This document shows, in pieces, positions 26,306-35,265 of a stretch of DNA of 64,000 nucleotides. Position numbers and translations under genes: made by a program. The notes beneath the pieces are model-generated. The model did no database searches. It was not told where the DNA came from and saw nothing but the letters and a program-made list of their open reading frames with translations. Location: contig NZ_CP015864.1 of the NCBI RefSeq assembly GCF_002163755.1, positions 310,001 through 374,000 of the forward strand, given 5' to 3'. How positions within the stretch are numbered: position 1 is the stretch's first letter; each line of letters begins with the position of its first letter. This stretch comes from Vibrio campbellii CAIM 519 = NBRC 15631 = ATCC 25920. GTDB lineage: Bacteria; Pseudomonadota; Gammaproteobacteria; Enterobacterales; Vibrionaceae.

Positions 26306-27223
26306 ATGAATAAGTTAGTGGTGTTAGGTAGTGTAAACGCTGACCATGTTCTTCAAGTGCCTTCTTTCCCTCGCCCTGGCGAGACGCTGCATGGTCGCAA
26401 CTATCAAGTTATCCCAGGTGGCAAGGGTGCCAACCAAGCTGTGGCGGCAGCTCGATTAAACGCAGACATCGGTTTTATTGCGTGTGTTGGTGATGATTCG
26501 TTCGGCATCAACATTCGTGAGAACTTCAAAATGGATGGCATCGATATCACTGGTGTGAAGATGCAGCCAAACTGCCCAACAGGCATTGCCATGATTCAGG
26601 TGGCGGACAGTGGTGAGAACAGCATTTGTATCTCCGCAGAAGCGAACGCAAAACTTACCTCAGAAGCGATTGAGCCCGACCTAGAGCGCATTCGTCAGGC
26701 AGATTACTTATTGATGCAATTAGAAACGCCAATGTGCGGCATCGAGAAAGCAGCGAGAATCGCGAAAGATGCCAAAACCAACGTGATTCTAAACCCAGCA
26801 CCAGCTCGCGAACTGTCAGATGAATTACTGTCTTGTATTGATGTCATCACACCAAATGAAACGGAAGCGGAAGTACTCACAGGCGTGAGGGTAAAAGACG
26901 ATGATAGCGCACAAGAAGCGGCAAACATCCTGCATTCGAAAGGCATTGAAATCGTCATGATCACGCTCGGTGCGAAAGGGGTGTTGTTGAGTCAAAATGG
27001 TCGTGGTGAAATCATTCCTGGCTTCCGCGTAGAAGCAACAGATACCACTGCGGCTGGCGATACGTTTAATGGGGCATTAGTCACTGGTTTATTGGAAGAC
27101 TTACCTTTAGAATCAGCGATTAAGTTTGCCCATGCTGCAGCTGCGATCTCAGTAACTCGCTTTGGCGCGCAAACCTCCATTCCAACCCGTAAAGAGGTTG
27201 AGGAGTTCCTTGAACAACAATAA
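26306..27223 (+). CDS. rbsK: ribokinase RbsK
   Basis: The 305-aa PfkB-family kinase phosphorylates D-ribose to ribose-5-phosphate using ATP. It shows the first signature GGKGANQAVAAARL near residue 40 and the second DTTAAGDTFNGAL near 248, with the catalytic Asp in AAGD. It follows rbsB after 202 bases that hold a strong hairpin. GAGGATAACC precedes ATG 26306. Confidence 0.97.
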   Translation: MNKLVVLGSVNADHVLQVPSFPRPGETLHGRNYQVIPGGKGANQAVAAARLNADIGFIACVGDDSFGINIRENFKMDGIDITGVKMQPNCPTGIAMIQVADSGENSICISAEANAKLTSEAIEPDLERIRQADYLLMQLETPMCGIEKAARIAKDAKTNVILNPAPARELSDELLSCIDVITPNETEAEVLTGVRVKDDDSAQEAANILHSKGIEIVMITLGAKGVLLSQNGRGEIIPGFRVEATDTTAAGDTFNGALVTGLLEDLPLESAIKFAHAAAAISVTRFGAQTSIPTRKEVEEFLEQQ

Positions 27224-27240
27224 TCAAAAGGAGAAATAGC

Positions 27241-28251
27241 ATGGCAACGATGAAAGACATCGCAAAACTGGCAGGGGTTTCCACCTCAACTGTGAGCCAT
27301 GTTATTAACAAAACTCGCTTTGTCAGCGAAGAGATCTCGGAACGAGTCAATAACGCTGCCAAAGAGCTTAATTACTACGCGCCGTCTGCTTTGGCGCGTA
27401 GCCTCAAAGTAAACCGCACCAAAACCATTGGTATGCTGGTTACTACCTCAACCAACCCATTCTTTGGTGAAGTCGTAAAAGGTGTTGAGCGCAGTTGCTA
27501 CCAAAAAGGTTACAGCCTTATCCTTTGTAATACCGAAGGAGATAACGAGCGCATGCGTGAATCTATCAATACGTTGTTGCAAAAGCGCGTTGATGGTCTG
27601 ATTTTGATGTGTTCATCGTTAGAAGGGGAGCGTATTGATGTATTCGAACGTTACCCTGATATCCCGGTTGTAGTGATGGACTGGGGCCCTATGTTGTTCA
27701 CCAGCGATAAGATTCAAGACAACTCACTTCGTGGTGGTTATCTGGCAGCGAAATACCTTATCGACTGCGGCCACAAAGAGGTAGGCTGTATCACTGGTCC
27801 ATTAATTAAGCACCAAGCGCAAATGCGTTATGAAGGCTACAAACGCGCGATGCTCGAAGCAGAACTTGAGTTCAATGCAAACTGGATTGTTGAATCTGAT
27901 TTCGAATGTGAGGGTGGTTATCAAGCCTTCAAGAAAATGGTGGAACGCGGCCCGCTACCTAGCGCGATCTTTGTCTCCAATGACATGATGGCGATGGGCG
28001 TTATCAATGCAGCTAATGAACTCGGTATTCAAATTCCAGAACAGCTTTCTATTATAGGTTACGATGATATTCATATTGCGAAGTTTATGTCGCCTTCGCT
28101 TACCACGATTCACCAGCCAAAATACCGTCTAGGACAAGCCGCAGTAGAGACACTGTTACGCAAACTGGACGAGAAGTCTGTAGAAGCTCAGGTTGTGCAG
28201 CTTGAACCAACATTGGTTGAGCGCAACAGTGTGAAGTGCCTCTCCGAATAA
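27241..28251 (+). CDS. rbsR: ribose operon repressor RbsR (LacI family)
   Basis: The 336-aa regulator has an N-terminal LacI helix-turn-helix (MKDIAKLAGVSTSTVSHVIN) with hinge helix (YAPSALARSLK), then a ribose-binding-protein-like effector domain. It begins 17 bases after rbsK behind AAAAGGAG. Its expected operators are the two ATCGAAACGTTTCGAT palindromes before rbsD. Ribose would relieve repression. Confidence 0.96.
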   Translation: MATMKDIAKLAGVSTSTVSHVINKTRFVSEEISERVNNAAKELNYYAPSALARSLKVNRTKTIGMLVTTSTNPFFGEVVKGVERSCYQKGYSLILCNTEGDNERMRESINTLLQKRVDGLILMCSSLEGERIDVFERYPDIPVVVMDWGPMLFTSDKIQDNSLRGGYLAAKYLIDCGHKEVGCITGPLIKHQAQMRYEGYKRAMLEAELEFNANWIVESDFECEGGYQAFKKMVERGPLPSAIFVSNDMMAMGVINAANELGIQIPEQLSIIGYDDIHIAKFMSPSLTTIHQPKYRLGQAAVETLLRKLDEKSVEAQVVQLEPTLVERNSVKCLSE

Positions 28252-28473
28252 AGAAGTTATTCGCTCTCAATTATTTATTTATCTAAACTTGTAATAATCA
28301 GCTTTCTGAATGGATTTAGAAAGTAAATGCCTTCTTTTTACATAATAAGCCCATCAAAATGTGATTTTTTGCGCGTAAAGTAAAAGACTTAGTGTAGAAA
28401 TGTCCCAAAAAGCTTATTATTAAAAAAGTCTATAAATAGATTTATAAATTATAGTAGTGGGTGGGAAGTTTTT

Positions 28474-28692
28474 ATGTTTGTTAAGAGATACGCGCAGCAT
28501 TCGGTTAAGAGGCCATGGGCTCACCGTATCAATATTCTCCTAGTCTTATTCGTTTTTTCTGTGAGCGTATATGAGTTGCTTGCGAATGAAGAATTCGTCT
28601 ACTTATCGGGCATCGCCTTTACGTTCATTGCAACTGCATTTTTTGCTTCTGCATCATCTTTCAAGAAACGTTATTTGGGGCACGAGTCTTAA
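28474..28692 (+). CDS. small two-helix membrane protein, 72 aa, unknown function
   Basis: The predicted protein has a basic N-terminus (KRYAQHSVKRPWAHR), two hydrophobic helices (about 20-37 and 45-62) and a basic tail. The ATG is preceded by GGGTGGGAAG and by AT-rich promoter-like sequence. A strong terminator follows within 100 bases, supporting a monocistronic gene. Family not recognised. Confidence 0.6.
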   Translation: MFVKRYAQHSVKRPWAHRINILLVLFVFSVSVYELLANEEFVYLSGIAFTFIATAFFASASSFKKRYLGHES

Positions 28693-28769
28693 ATAACCAT
28701 ACCGCGATAAGTATTCACTGGGCACTTTAAAGCAAGTATTGATCTGATTTATGATCGGGTACATCGAAG

Positions 28770-28792
28770 GGAGGACAAATGTCCTCCTTTTT
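28770..28792 (+). terminator. rho-independent terminator
   Basis: GGAGGAC (28770-28776) / GTCCTCC (28781-28787), AAAT loop, then TTTTTG. It ends the 72-aa membrane protein transcript upstream of pnuC. Confidence 0.9.
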
Positions 28793-28850
28793 GTTTGCTG
28801 CGACACCATAAGATGAGCGCACCCCAAGCACAATAATAAAGGACATCTTC

Positions 28851-29588
28851 ATGGACCTATTTGCCCTGTTAGACATCAACAATACCCTCGTAAACATTCC
28901 TATTGGTGATGGCTACGCAATGAGTTGGATCGAAGCCTTTGGTACGGTTTTCGGTCTGCTTTGTATTTGGTTTGCGAGCCAAGAAAAAACCATTAACTAT
29001 TTGTTTGGTTTGCTGAATGTAACACTTTTTGCCGTTATCTTTTTCCAGATTCAGCTTTACGGATTGCTTCTGCTTCAATTGTTCTTCTTCTGCGCCAATA
29101 TTTATGGTTGGTATGCTTGGACAAGACCAAATGCACAAGGTGAGACATTAGAGGTGCGCTGGTTAAGCAAACAGAAGCTGATCGCGACAGGTTCAGTAAG
29201 CATTGTTGCGATTGCCCTATTAACCATCTATATCGATCCATTCTTTTTTGCGTTGGCTAACATTGCCGTTGATACGTTAAATGTATTCGGTGCAGGTTTG
29301 TCTGAACCTGTGTTGGAGCCAGATGCTTTCCCATTCTGGGATGCAACCATGACAGTTCTGTCTATCGTGGCGCAAATCTTGATGACACGTAAGTACGTTG
29401 AGAACTGGATTCTTTGGGTCGTAATCAACATCATCAGCGTTGGCATTTACGCGACACAAGGCGTGTACGCAATGTCGGTTCAATACGCGATTCTCATGTT
29501 CATCGCAGCAAACGGCACAAGAGAGTGGGCACGTAGTGCGAAACGCAATGGTGAGAAGACCCTAACTCAAGCGACAGCACAAGGTTAA
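28851..29588 (+). CDS. pnuC: nicotinamide riboside transporter PnuC
   Basis: The 245-aa inner-membrane protein has the PnuC topology of about seven helices with characteristic segments IEAFGTVFGLLCIWFASQE near the N-terminus and NIYGWYAWTRP near residue 85. PnuC proteins carry nicotinamide riboside (or related vitamins) for NAD synthesis. AAAGGAC precedes ATG 28851. The downstream nucleoside phosphorylase starts 4 bases after the stop, so the pair is an operon likely handling the same nucleoside. No NAD or TPP riboswitch could be recognised in the short leader. Confidence 0.88.
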   Translation: MDLFALLDINNTLVNIPIGDGYAMSWIEAFGTVFGLLCIWFASQEKTINYLFGLLNVTLFAVIFFQIQLYGLLLLQLFFFCANIYGWYAWTRPNAQGETLEVRWLSKQKLIATGSVSIVAIALLTIYIDPFFFALANIAVDTLNVFGAGLSEPVLEPDAFPFWDATMTVLSIVAQILMTRKYVENWILWVVINIISVGIYATQGVYAMSVQYAILMFIAANGTREWARSAKRNGEKTLTQATAQG

Positions 29589-29592
29589 GCCA

Positions 29593-30324
29593 ATGATGAA
29601 ACAACCTCATATTGGTGTAGACAGCACTCAAATAGCGCCTCGAGTGATCGTCTGCGGTGAACCAGATCGAGCAAACCGTATTGCCGCGTTGTTTGATAAC
29701 GCAGAATTGGCCTCTGAGAACCGTGAATATAGAGTGTTCACTGGCACATACCAAGGTCAGCAAATCTCAGTATGCAGTACAGGTATAGGCGCTCCTTCGA
29801 TGATCATTGCGGTGGAAGAGCTAAAACAGTGTGGTGTGACAGACGTGATTCGTGTGGGATCGGCTGGTGCGATGCAAAAAAGCATTCAACTCGGTGAGTT
29901 GATAGTGGCTGAAGGCGCCGTCAGAGATGAGGGTGGCTCGAAAGCATACGTTCGCTCTTCGTATCCGGCTTACGCAAGCTTTTCGTTACTGAAAGCGCTG
30001 GAAAGCTATTTAGCCGAAAAAGAAGCGCGCTATCATTTTGGTGTGGTTCGCTCCCATGACAGCTTCTATACCGACGACGAAGAAGCGATTTGCGAATACT
30101 GGAACAAGAAAGGCATCCTAGGCGCAGATATGGAAATATCAGCGCTTTTTACCGTCGGTCGCCTGCGTGGTCTAAACGTTGCTTCTATCTTGAACAATGT
30201 CGTCCTCTATCAACAAGATGTTAAGGAAGGCGTAGGGCAGTACGTAGATGAAGCACAAGTGATGATGGAAGGGGAGCGTTTAGCGTCTTACGCTGCTCTT
30301 GAAGCCTTAATTGCGCAGAGTTAA
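29593..30324 (+). CDS. nucleoside phosphorylase (PNP/UDP family)
   Basis: The 243-aa protein fits the PNP_UDP_1 family: CGEPDRANRIA near the N-terminus (phosphate-binding G-x-P-x-R), STGIGAPSMIIAVEEL around residue 61, VIRVGSAGAM near 90 and GADMEISALFTVGR near 182 with the ribose-binding Met-Glu. Related enzymes are uridine phosphorylase and purine nucleoside phosphorylase (DeoD). Adjacent to pnuC with 4 bases between, so nicotinamide riboside or a nucleoside taken up by PnuC is a plausible substrate; the specificity is not determined. Confidence 0.85.
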   Translation: MMKQPHIGVDSTQIAPRVIVCGEPDRANRIAALFDNAELASENREYRVFTGTYQGQQISVCSTGIGAPSMIIAVEELKQCGVTDVIRVGSAGAMQKSIQLGELIVAEGAVRDEGGSKAYVRSSYPAYASFSLLKALESYLAEKEARYHFGVVRSHDSFYTDDEEAICEYWNKKGILGADMEISALFTVGRLRGLNVASILNNVVLYQQDVKEGVGQYVDEAQVMMEGERLASYAALEALIAQS

Positions 30325-30350
30325 CTGGATCACAGCTTAGTTAATTTTTG

Positions 30351-30378
30351 AAGCGGCACTTTGGTGTCGCTTTTTTAT
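30351..30378 (+). terminator. rho-independent terminator of pnuC operon
   Basis: AGCGGCAC (30352-30359) pairs with GTGTCGCT (30364-30371) with one G-T pair and a TTTG loop, followed by TTTTTATT. Confidence 0.8.
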
Positions 30379-30446
30379 TGGCTGTCATCAAACGATTCTA
30401 GCGAGTACAATCTATTTGAGATTGTTGTCATTAAAGAGAAACTCAC

Positions 30447-31127
30447 GTGAAAATCAGCCCTTACCCAACCGGACGTTTCAAAAGCTTTTTAGAACAGAAA
30501 AGTGCTGAGTTTCGCGACTTAATCTATCAATGCCAAATCGGCAGTCGATACTTCGACTCTGGTGAAGAGATCCTTCGCCATGGTGAGCAGCTTCAATATC
30601 TGTATGTGGTGCCAGTAGGGCGAGTTTCGATGAGTATCATTGCAGCCAACGGTCGCCGGTTCCAGTTAGGTGAAGCCAATTGCGACTATCATATCTATGG
30701 TGAAATGGAGTACTTCACGCAAACGCCTTGCCAATGGAACGTGGTCGCAGATGAACATATGCAAGTGGATATTATCTGTATCCAAAAACTGACTGAGGCA
30801 CTGCACCAGCAACCTGACATGATGTTTTTCTTTGCTTCTGCTTTGGCGGGGGATTATCAAGATTCAATGGATATCTATACCAATCGCTTGTTACACCCAA
30901 TTACTTACAACATTGCTTATGACTTGCTCGTACAAAAGCAGACCAACACCTTGCTGGGTGGGTTTGACAAGGTAAACCAAGAAGCAGAAAGATTTGGCAC
31001 GTCAGGACGCGTCTATCGTCGAGCGGTAAAAGATCTGATGGACAAAGGTTTGATCAGAAAAGGCGAGCAGGGGCTTGAGATTGTTGATGAAACGGTACTA
31101 AAAACATTTCTTGATGCCTACGAATAA
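30447..31127 (+). CDS. Crp/Fnr-type regulator with cyclic-nucleotide-binding-like domain
   Basis: The 226-aa protein has an N-terminal cupin-like effector domain (GEEILRHGEQLQYLYVVPVG near residue 38, then GRRFQLGEANCDYHIYGEMEYF) and a C-terminal region ending in a winged-helix-like segment (GTSGRVYRRAVKDLMDKGLIR). The phosphate-binding arginine motif of true cAMP sites is not evident, so cAMP binding is doubtful. It follows the pnuC-phosphorylase operon in the same direction but after a terminator, so it may regulate that operon (inference). Confidence 0.75.
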   Translation: MKISPYPTGRFKSFLEQKSAEFRDLIYQCQIGSRYFDSGEEILRHGEQLQYLYVVPVGRVSMSIIAANGRRFQLGEANCDYHIYGEMEYFTQTPCQWNVVADEHMQVDIICIQKLTEALHQQPDMMFFFASALAGDYQDSMDIYTNRLLHPITYNIAYDLLVQKQTNTLLGGFDKVNQEAERFGTSGRVYRRAVKDLMDKGLIRKGEQGLEIVDETVLKTFLDAYE

Positions 31128-31211
31128 GCCACAACGTTTGAATTACGAAATACAATGTTGTGGGTCATCATGAGCACTTTTTGCTTAGAGCGATAAGCGC
31201 TTACTTCTGAA

Positions 31212-31367
31212 TTAGAAAACGCAGTGCTTAGCAAAGTCAGATGCTTCGTTTGCTGTCCATTCGCCTTTTGGCTTTTCTTTCATGTCGTTACACCACGCTT
31301 CACTACCAACTTCAGTACAAGCCATCAATTGTGCAGCAACAAATAAAACCAATGCTAACTTCTTCAT
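31212..31367 (-). CDS. DUF3012 mini-lipoprotein, 51 aa
   Basis: Short gene starting at ATG 31367 behind AAAGGAC. The 51-aa product has a lipoprotein signal peptide MKKLALVLFVAAQLMAC and a ~35-residue mature part with WCNDMKEKPKGEWTANEASD and HCVF at the end, matching the DUF3012 pattern common in Vibrio and Shewanella. Besides the lipidated cysteine it has two further cysteines that may pair. Function unknown. Confidence 0.85.
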   Translation of the reverse strand: MKKLALVLFVAAQLMACTEVGSEAWCNDMKEKPKGEWTANEASDFAKHCVF

Positions 31368-31584
31368 TATCTAGTCCTTTCTAGTGAGTCATTTAAATCT
31401 AGTATAAACATTCACTGAGTTGATAAATATCCAAATGACAACTTTGCGCTTACCGTCTCAAATTCGATATCTGTATGGTGTAATTTGTTGATTTAATAAG
31501 CCTATTTAGAAGTGTAACGAATGTAAAGTTATCGAATAATTGGTTGAATGCCTGTTTGAGTAAGGATATATTGCGAATGCGCAT

Positions 31585-31603
31585 GATAACGGATCTCATT
31601 AAG
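31585..31603. promoter_or_regulatory. possible Fur box before vctP
   Basis: GATAACGGATCTCATTAAG matches 12 of 19 positions of the classical Fur consensus and lies just upstream of the vctP ribosome binding site. Weak by sequence, but expected from the iron-uptake function. Confidence 0.4.
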
Positions 31604-31611
31604 GCTTAAAA

Positions 31612-32520
31612 ATGGAAAAAATCGTCAGTGCGGCAATTCTTTCGCTGCTTATAATTTCACCTTCTTTTGCTGCAACCGTCAAAATTGACCATTACATGGG
31701 TACGACAGAAGTTGAACAATCCCCCAAACGAGTGGTTGTGATTGGCTTTGGCCCACTCGATATGCTGGATAGTTTTGGCATCGATCCAGTCGCGGTATCG
31801 AACGCCTCCCATCTTCCAAAGTACTTATCTAAATACAGCAAGACTCATTACACATCGGCAGGTAGTCTTTTCGAACCAGACTTTGAAACCATCTACATAC
31901 AAAGGCCGGACTTGATTTTGGTTGGTCCTCGCGGTTCGTCAAAATACGATGAGTTAAGTGAAATAGCACCAACAGTTGTGCTCGCATCAGGTGAAAACGA
32001 AGGCTACTGGCAGGGCACAAAAGCGCAATGGCGCAACGTTGGCAAGATCTTCAATATGGAAGAAAAGGTTGAACAAAAAATTGAAAACCTGGATGCACAG
32101 TTCAATGCGATTCGTGATTACAACCAAACCAACAATAATGATGCACTCACAATTCTAAGCATTGGTGACAACATCAGTGCATTTGGTGCGAAATCTCGTT
32201 TTGGCGCAATTTATACGGATTTTGGCTTTGCAGAGACTGTGAAGAATCTCAAAACGGGTACACATGGTGACGTCATTTCTTATGAGTTTATTCGCGAAGC
32301 CAACCCGAAAAATATCCTCGTTATTGATAGAAACACACTTCACGCAAAGTCTGACAATGACCTTGCTAAATCGCTGGATAACGATTTGGTTAAAGCGACT
32401 TCGGCATACAAGAACAAGAAAATTACCTTCCTAGATGTTGATGCGTGGTACTTAGCTATGTCGGGGGTGACTGCAACGGAAAAGATGGTGAGTGAAATTA
32501 AACATACGATCGAACTTTAA
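31612..32520 (+). CDS. vctP: ferric-siderophore ABC transporter substrate-binding protein (VctP/FatB/CeuE type)
   Basis: The 302-aa precursor has a signal peptide (MEKIVSAAILSLLIISPSFA) without a lipobox, then the class III periplasmic binding fold: PKRVVVIGFGPLDMLDSFG, SAGSLFEPDFETIYIQRPDLILV and a C-terminal LDVDAWYLA. These are hallmarks of catecholate ferric-siderophore binding proteins such as VctP of Vibrio and CeuE. It heads a four-gene importer with two permeases and an ATPase. No outer-membrane receptor or TonB gene is in the window. The siderophore (vibriobactin-like, enterobactin, or linear catechol) is not determinable. Confidence 0.85.
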   Translation: MEKIVSAAILSLLIISPSFAATVKIDHYMGTTEVEQSPKRVVVIGFGPLDMLDSFGIDPVAVSNASHLPKYLSKYSKTHYTSAGSLFEPDFETIYIQRPDLILVGPRGSSKYDELSEIAPTVVLASGENEGYWQGTKAQWRNVGKIFNMEEKVEQKIENLDAQFNAIRDYNQTNNNDALTILSIGDNISAFGAKSRFGAIYTDFGFAETVKNLKTGTHGDVISYEFIREANPKNILVIDRNTLHAKSDNDLAKSLDNDLVKATSAYKNKKITFLDVDAWYLAMSGVTATEKMVSEIKHTIEL

Positions 32521-32542
32521 GCCAAGCTAGCAGAGGTTAACT

Positions 32543-33478
32543 TTGAAAAAGTTATTGCTTGTTCTTGTTGCTCTAAGCGTCGCGTCGTTGTTTGTTGGGG
32601 TGGGAAATATGACACCCCAACAGTTGTTTTCGGGTGATGCAAAAGCACTAGAACTCTTCTTCACTAGCCGGATTCCGCGCCTATTTGCGATTCTACTTGC
32701 TGGGGCCGGGCTAGGTATCGCTGGATTAGTGATGCAGCAAATTAGCCAAAACCGATTCGCCGCGCCTTCAACAACAGGCACGATTGAGTGTGCCATGCTT
32801 GGTTACGTAATGAGTGTGGTGTTTTTTGGAAATGGCGAACAGCTGTGGCTTGTCTTTGCTGTCTCTATTCTCGGCACTTTAATTTTCGTTCAGTTCATTC
32901 AGCGTATCCAATTTAAAAGCGTCGTATTTGTGCCGCTCGTGGGCATCATCTTTGGTAACGTTGTTGACGCTGTTACTACTTTCATTGCCTACAAATACGA
33001 TGCACTACAAAGTCTGTCAGCGTGGAGTGTGGCAAACTTTGCCAACATTTTGCGCGGTGATTTTGAGCTGCTCTATATCGCTGTCCCCGTCGCCCTTTTA
33101 AGTTACTTGTTTGCGGCACGAATTTCTGCGGTTGGTATTGGTAAAGACTTTGCAGTAAACCTTGGTCTTAACTACCAACAAGTGGTGACATTAGGCGTAT
33201 TTTTGGTGTCGGTAATGTCAGCCAGTGTGGTGATGATCGTTGGTCAACTGCCGTTTCTTGGACTTATCGTGCCAAACTTAGTCAGTTACTTCTACGGTGA
33301 TAACCTCAAACGCAATATCCCGCTTACTGCCATGTATGGAGCGTTCCTTGTTTTAGCGTGTGACCTGGTTAGCCGAGTGATCATTTTCCCTCATGAAATG
33401 CCTATTTCAATTGTGATCAGCATCTTGGGTGGTGTGGTGTTTATCGCGATGTTGTTGCGAGGCAAGCAAAGTGCGTGA
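32543..33478 (+). CDS. vctD: ferric-siderophore ABC transporter permease (VctD type)
   Basis: The 311-aa FecCD-family permease starts at TTG 32543, 6 bases after AGAGG. It has about nine hydrophobic helices and the motif SRIPRLFAILLAGAGLGIAGLVMQ near residue 35, and GQLPFLGLIVPNLV with the family's conserved GxxxxxxP segment. Its stop overlaps the start of the next permease. Partner of VctG in the inner-membrane heterodimer. Confidence 0.85.
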   Translation: MKKLLLVLVALSVASLFVGVGNMTPQQLFSGDAKALELFFTSRIPRLFAILLAGAGLGIAGLVMQQISQNRFAAPSTTGTIECAMLGYVMSVVFFGNGEQLWLVFAVSILGTLIFVQFIQRIQFKSVVFVPLVGIIFGNVVDAVTTFIAYKYDALQSLSAWSVANFANILRGDFELLYIAVPVALLSYLFAARISAVGIGKDFAVNLGLNYQQVVTLGVFLVSVMSASVVMIVGQLPFLGLIVPNLVSYFYGDNLKRNIPLTAMYGAFLVLACDLVSRVIIFPHEMPISIVISILGGVVFIAMLLRGKQSA

Positions 33479-34421
33479 TTCCAAGAAACTGATCTTATTG
33501 GCAGGCATTGCGCTGCTTTTTGCATTTTTGTTTATTGGTATTGGCTTAACAACAGATAACTACCAGTACTTTTTGTCGCGACGTGTACCTAAAGTGTTAG
33601 CCATGGTATTGGCAGGTATTGCGATTGCTCAATCTTCATTGGTGTTCCAAACCATTACCCATAACCGGATCCTCACCCCCAGCATCATGGGATTTGATGC
33701 GTTGTATGTGTTGACGCAAGTTCTGATTGTTTTGTTGTTTGGTGGTTTAAGCGCTCTCGTTCTGAATGTTTACATCAACTTCTCGATTGCGGTATTGGTG
33801 ATGGTAGGCTTTTCGCTATTGCTGTTTGGATTTTATTTTTCAAAAGGCGGGCGTAATCTCATCACTTTGCTGTTGGTTGGGCTGATCTTTGGGCAGTTGT
33901 TTAGCAATATTGCGGTGTTCTTCTCTCTTCTGATGGACCCAAATACCTTTGCGTTTGTGCAATCTAAACTGTATGCCAGTTTCAACAATGTGAAGGTGAA
34001 CTTGGTGTATCTGAGCTCGCCAATATTGTTCATCGCTTGTTGGTTGTTGTATCGCAAGCATCACACCTTAGATGTGTTTTGGCTCGACCAGGACAATACT
34101 AAGAGTCTAGGGGTTGATGTCCCTAAAGTGACGCGCAACGTCTTCATTCTCTCCGCGCTTCTCATTGCCATCTCGACCGCGCTCGTCGGCCCTATCATGT
34201 TTTTTGGATTGTTGGTGACAAACTTAAGTCGTGAGATGTTCTGCTCCTACCAGCATCGTACCCTGTTAATAGGCTGCTCATTGATGGCAATTTGTGCCTT
34301 ATTGTCGGGGCAATGGATTATAGAAAACGTCTTTTCATTTGAAACGACGTTGAGCGTAGTGATTAACTTCATTGGCGGTATCTACTTTTTGTATCTATTG
34401 CTGAAAAACAAAGTCGTATAA
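33471..34421 (+). CDS. vctG: ferric-siderophore ABC transporter permease (VctG type)
   Basis: I place the start at GTG 33471, overlapping the vctD stop (GTGCGTGA) with GAGG about 9 bases upstream; upstream in-frame codons from 33429 lie inside vctD and look unlike a protein N-terminus. The ~316-aa product is a FecCD permease with SRRVPKVLAMVLAGIAIAQ and GPIMFFGLLVTNLSRE. It forms the second half of the channel. Confidence 0.85.
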   Translation: MRDSKKLILLAGIALLFAFLFIGIGLTTDNYQYFLSRRVPKVLAMVLAGIAIAQSSLVFQTITHNRILTPSIMGFDALYVLTQVLIVLLFGGLSALVLNVYINFSIAVLVMVGFSLLLFGFYFSKGGRNLITLLLVGLIFGQLFSNIAVFFSLLMDPNTFAFVQSKLYASFNNVKVNLVYLSSPILFIACWLLYRKHHTLDVFWLDQDNTKSLGVDVPKVTRNVFILSALLIAISTALVGPIMFFGLLVTNLSREMFCSYQHRTLLIGCSLMAICALLSGQWIIENVFSFETTLSVVINFIGGIYFLYLLLKNKVV

Positions 34422-34423
34422 AC

Positions 34424-35179
34424 ATGATTATTATAGATAAACTAACGAAAGCATTTGGTCCCAACAAAGTGGTTGATGAGGCCGATACTCAATTTGAAAA
34501 AGGGAAAGTAACGTCAATTATTGGCCCTAACGGAGCAGGGAAGAGTACGTTACTATCAATGGCGTCACGATTGACTGAGCGTGATGGTGGTAGCGTTATG
34601 ATCGACTGTAAAGAGATTGCGGAATGGGACACCAAAGAGCTTGCAAAAAAGCTGGCAGTACTGCGCCAAGCAAACACAATTACGATGCGCTTTACCGTAA
34701 AAGAGTTGGTCTCATTTGGACGATTCCCTTATTCGAAAGGTAACCTAACCAAAGATGACCATGCGTTAATCGATCAAGCTATCGACTACTTAGATCTGAA
34801 AGAAATTCAAGATAAATTCTTAGATGAATTGAGTGGTGGTCAACGACAGCTGGCATTTATTGCAATGGTGATTGCCCAAGATACGGATTACGTTTTTCTC
34901 GATGAGCCATTGAATAACCTTGATATCAAGCACTCACTACAGATCATGAAAGTCGTTCAGCGTCTTGCACACGATATGAACAAAGCCATGGTGGTGGTGA
35001 TTCATGATATTAACTTTGCTGCGTGTTATTCCGACGAGATCCTTGCGCTCAAGAAAGGGAAAGTAGTGGCCAGTGGGAAAGTCGACGAGGTGATTCAGTC
35101 TTCAACGCTAGAGGATATCTACGAGACTCCGTTTAATATCATTGAGTTTAATGGCAAGCGTATGTGCACTTACCATTAG
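34424..35179 (+). CDS. vctC: ferric-siderophore ABC transporter ATPase (VctC type)
   Basis: The 251-aa ATPase has Walker A GPNGAGKST (residues ~34-42), signature LSGGQRQLAFIAMV, Walker B DYVFLDEPLNNLD and the switch histidine in VVIHDINFA. Its ATG is 2 bases after the vctG stop, so it is translationally coupled. It drives import of the ferric siderophore from the periplasm. Confidence 0.9.
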   Translation: MIIIDKLTKAFGPNKVVDEADTQFEKGKVTSIIGPNGAGKSTLLSMASRLTERDGGSVMIDCKEIAEWDTKELAKKLAVLRQANTITMRFTVKELVSFGRFPYSKGNLTKDDHALIDQAIDYLDLKEIQDKFLDELSGGQRQLAFIAMVIAQDTDYVFLDEPLNNLDIKHSLQIMKVVQRLAHDMNKAMVVVIHDINFAACYSDEILALKKGKVVASGKVDEVIQSSTLEDIYETPFNIIEFNGKRMCTYH

Positions 35180-35265
35180 AGTTATGTTCTATCGACCAAA
35201 ATTCCGTTAAAGCAGAGCTCATCAAAACAATAGTCCAGCAAGATGAAGTAGAAATAGTGACGAGT

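Noticed and set aside
28693..28850. Riboswitch (NAD or TPP) before pnuC
   Set aside because: The only structure in the leader is a plain terminator hairpin at 28770-28792 belonging to the upstream gene; the remaining ~58 bases are too short and lack known riboswitch motifs.
31129..31163. Inverted repeat CCACAAC...GTTGTGG after the Crp-like gene as a terminator
   Set aside because: The 7-bp arms are 21 bases apart and no T-run follows.
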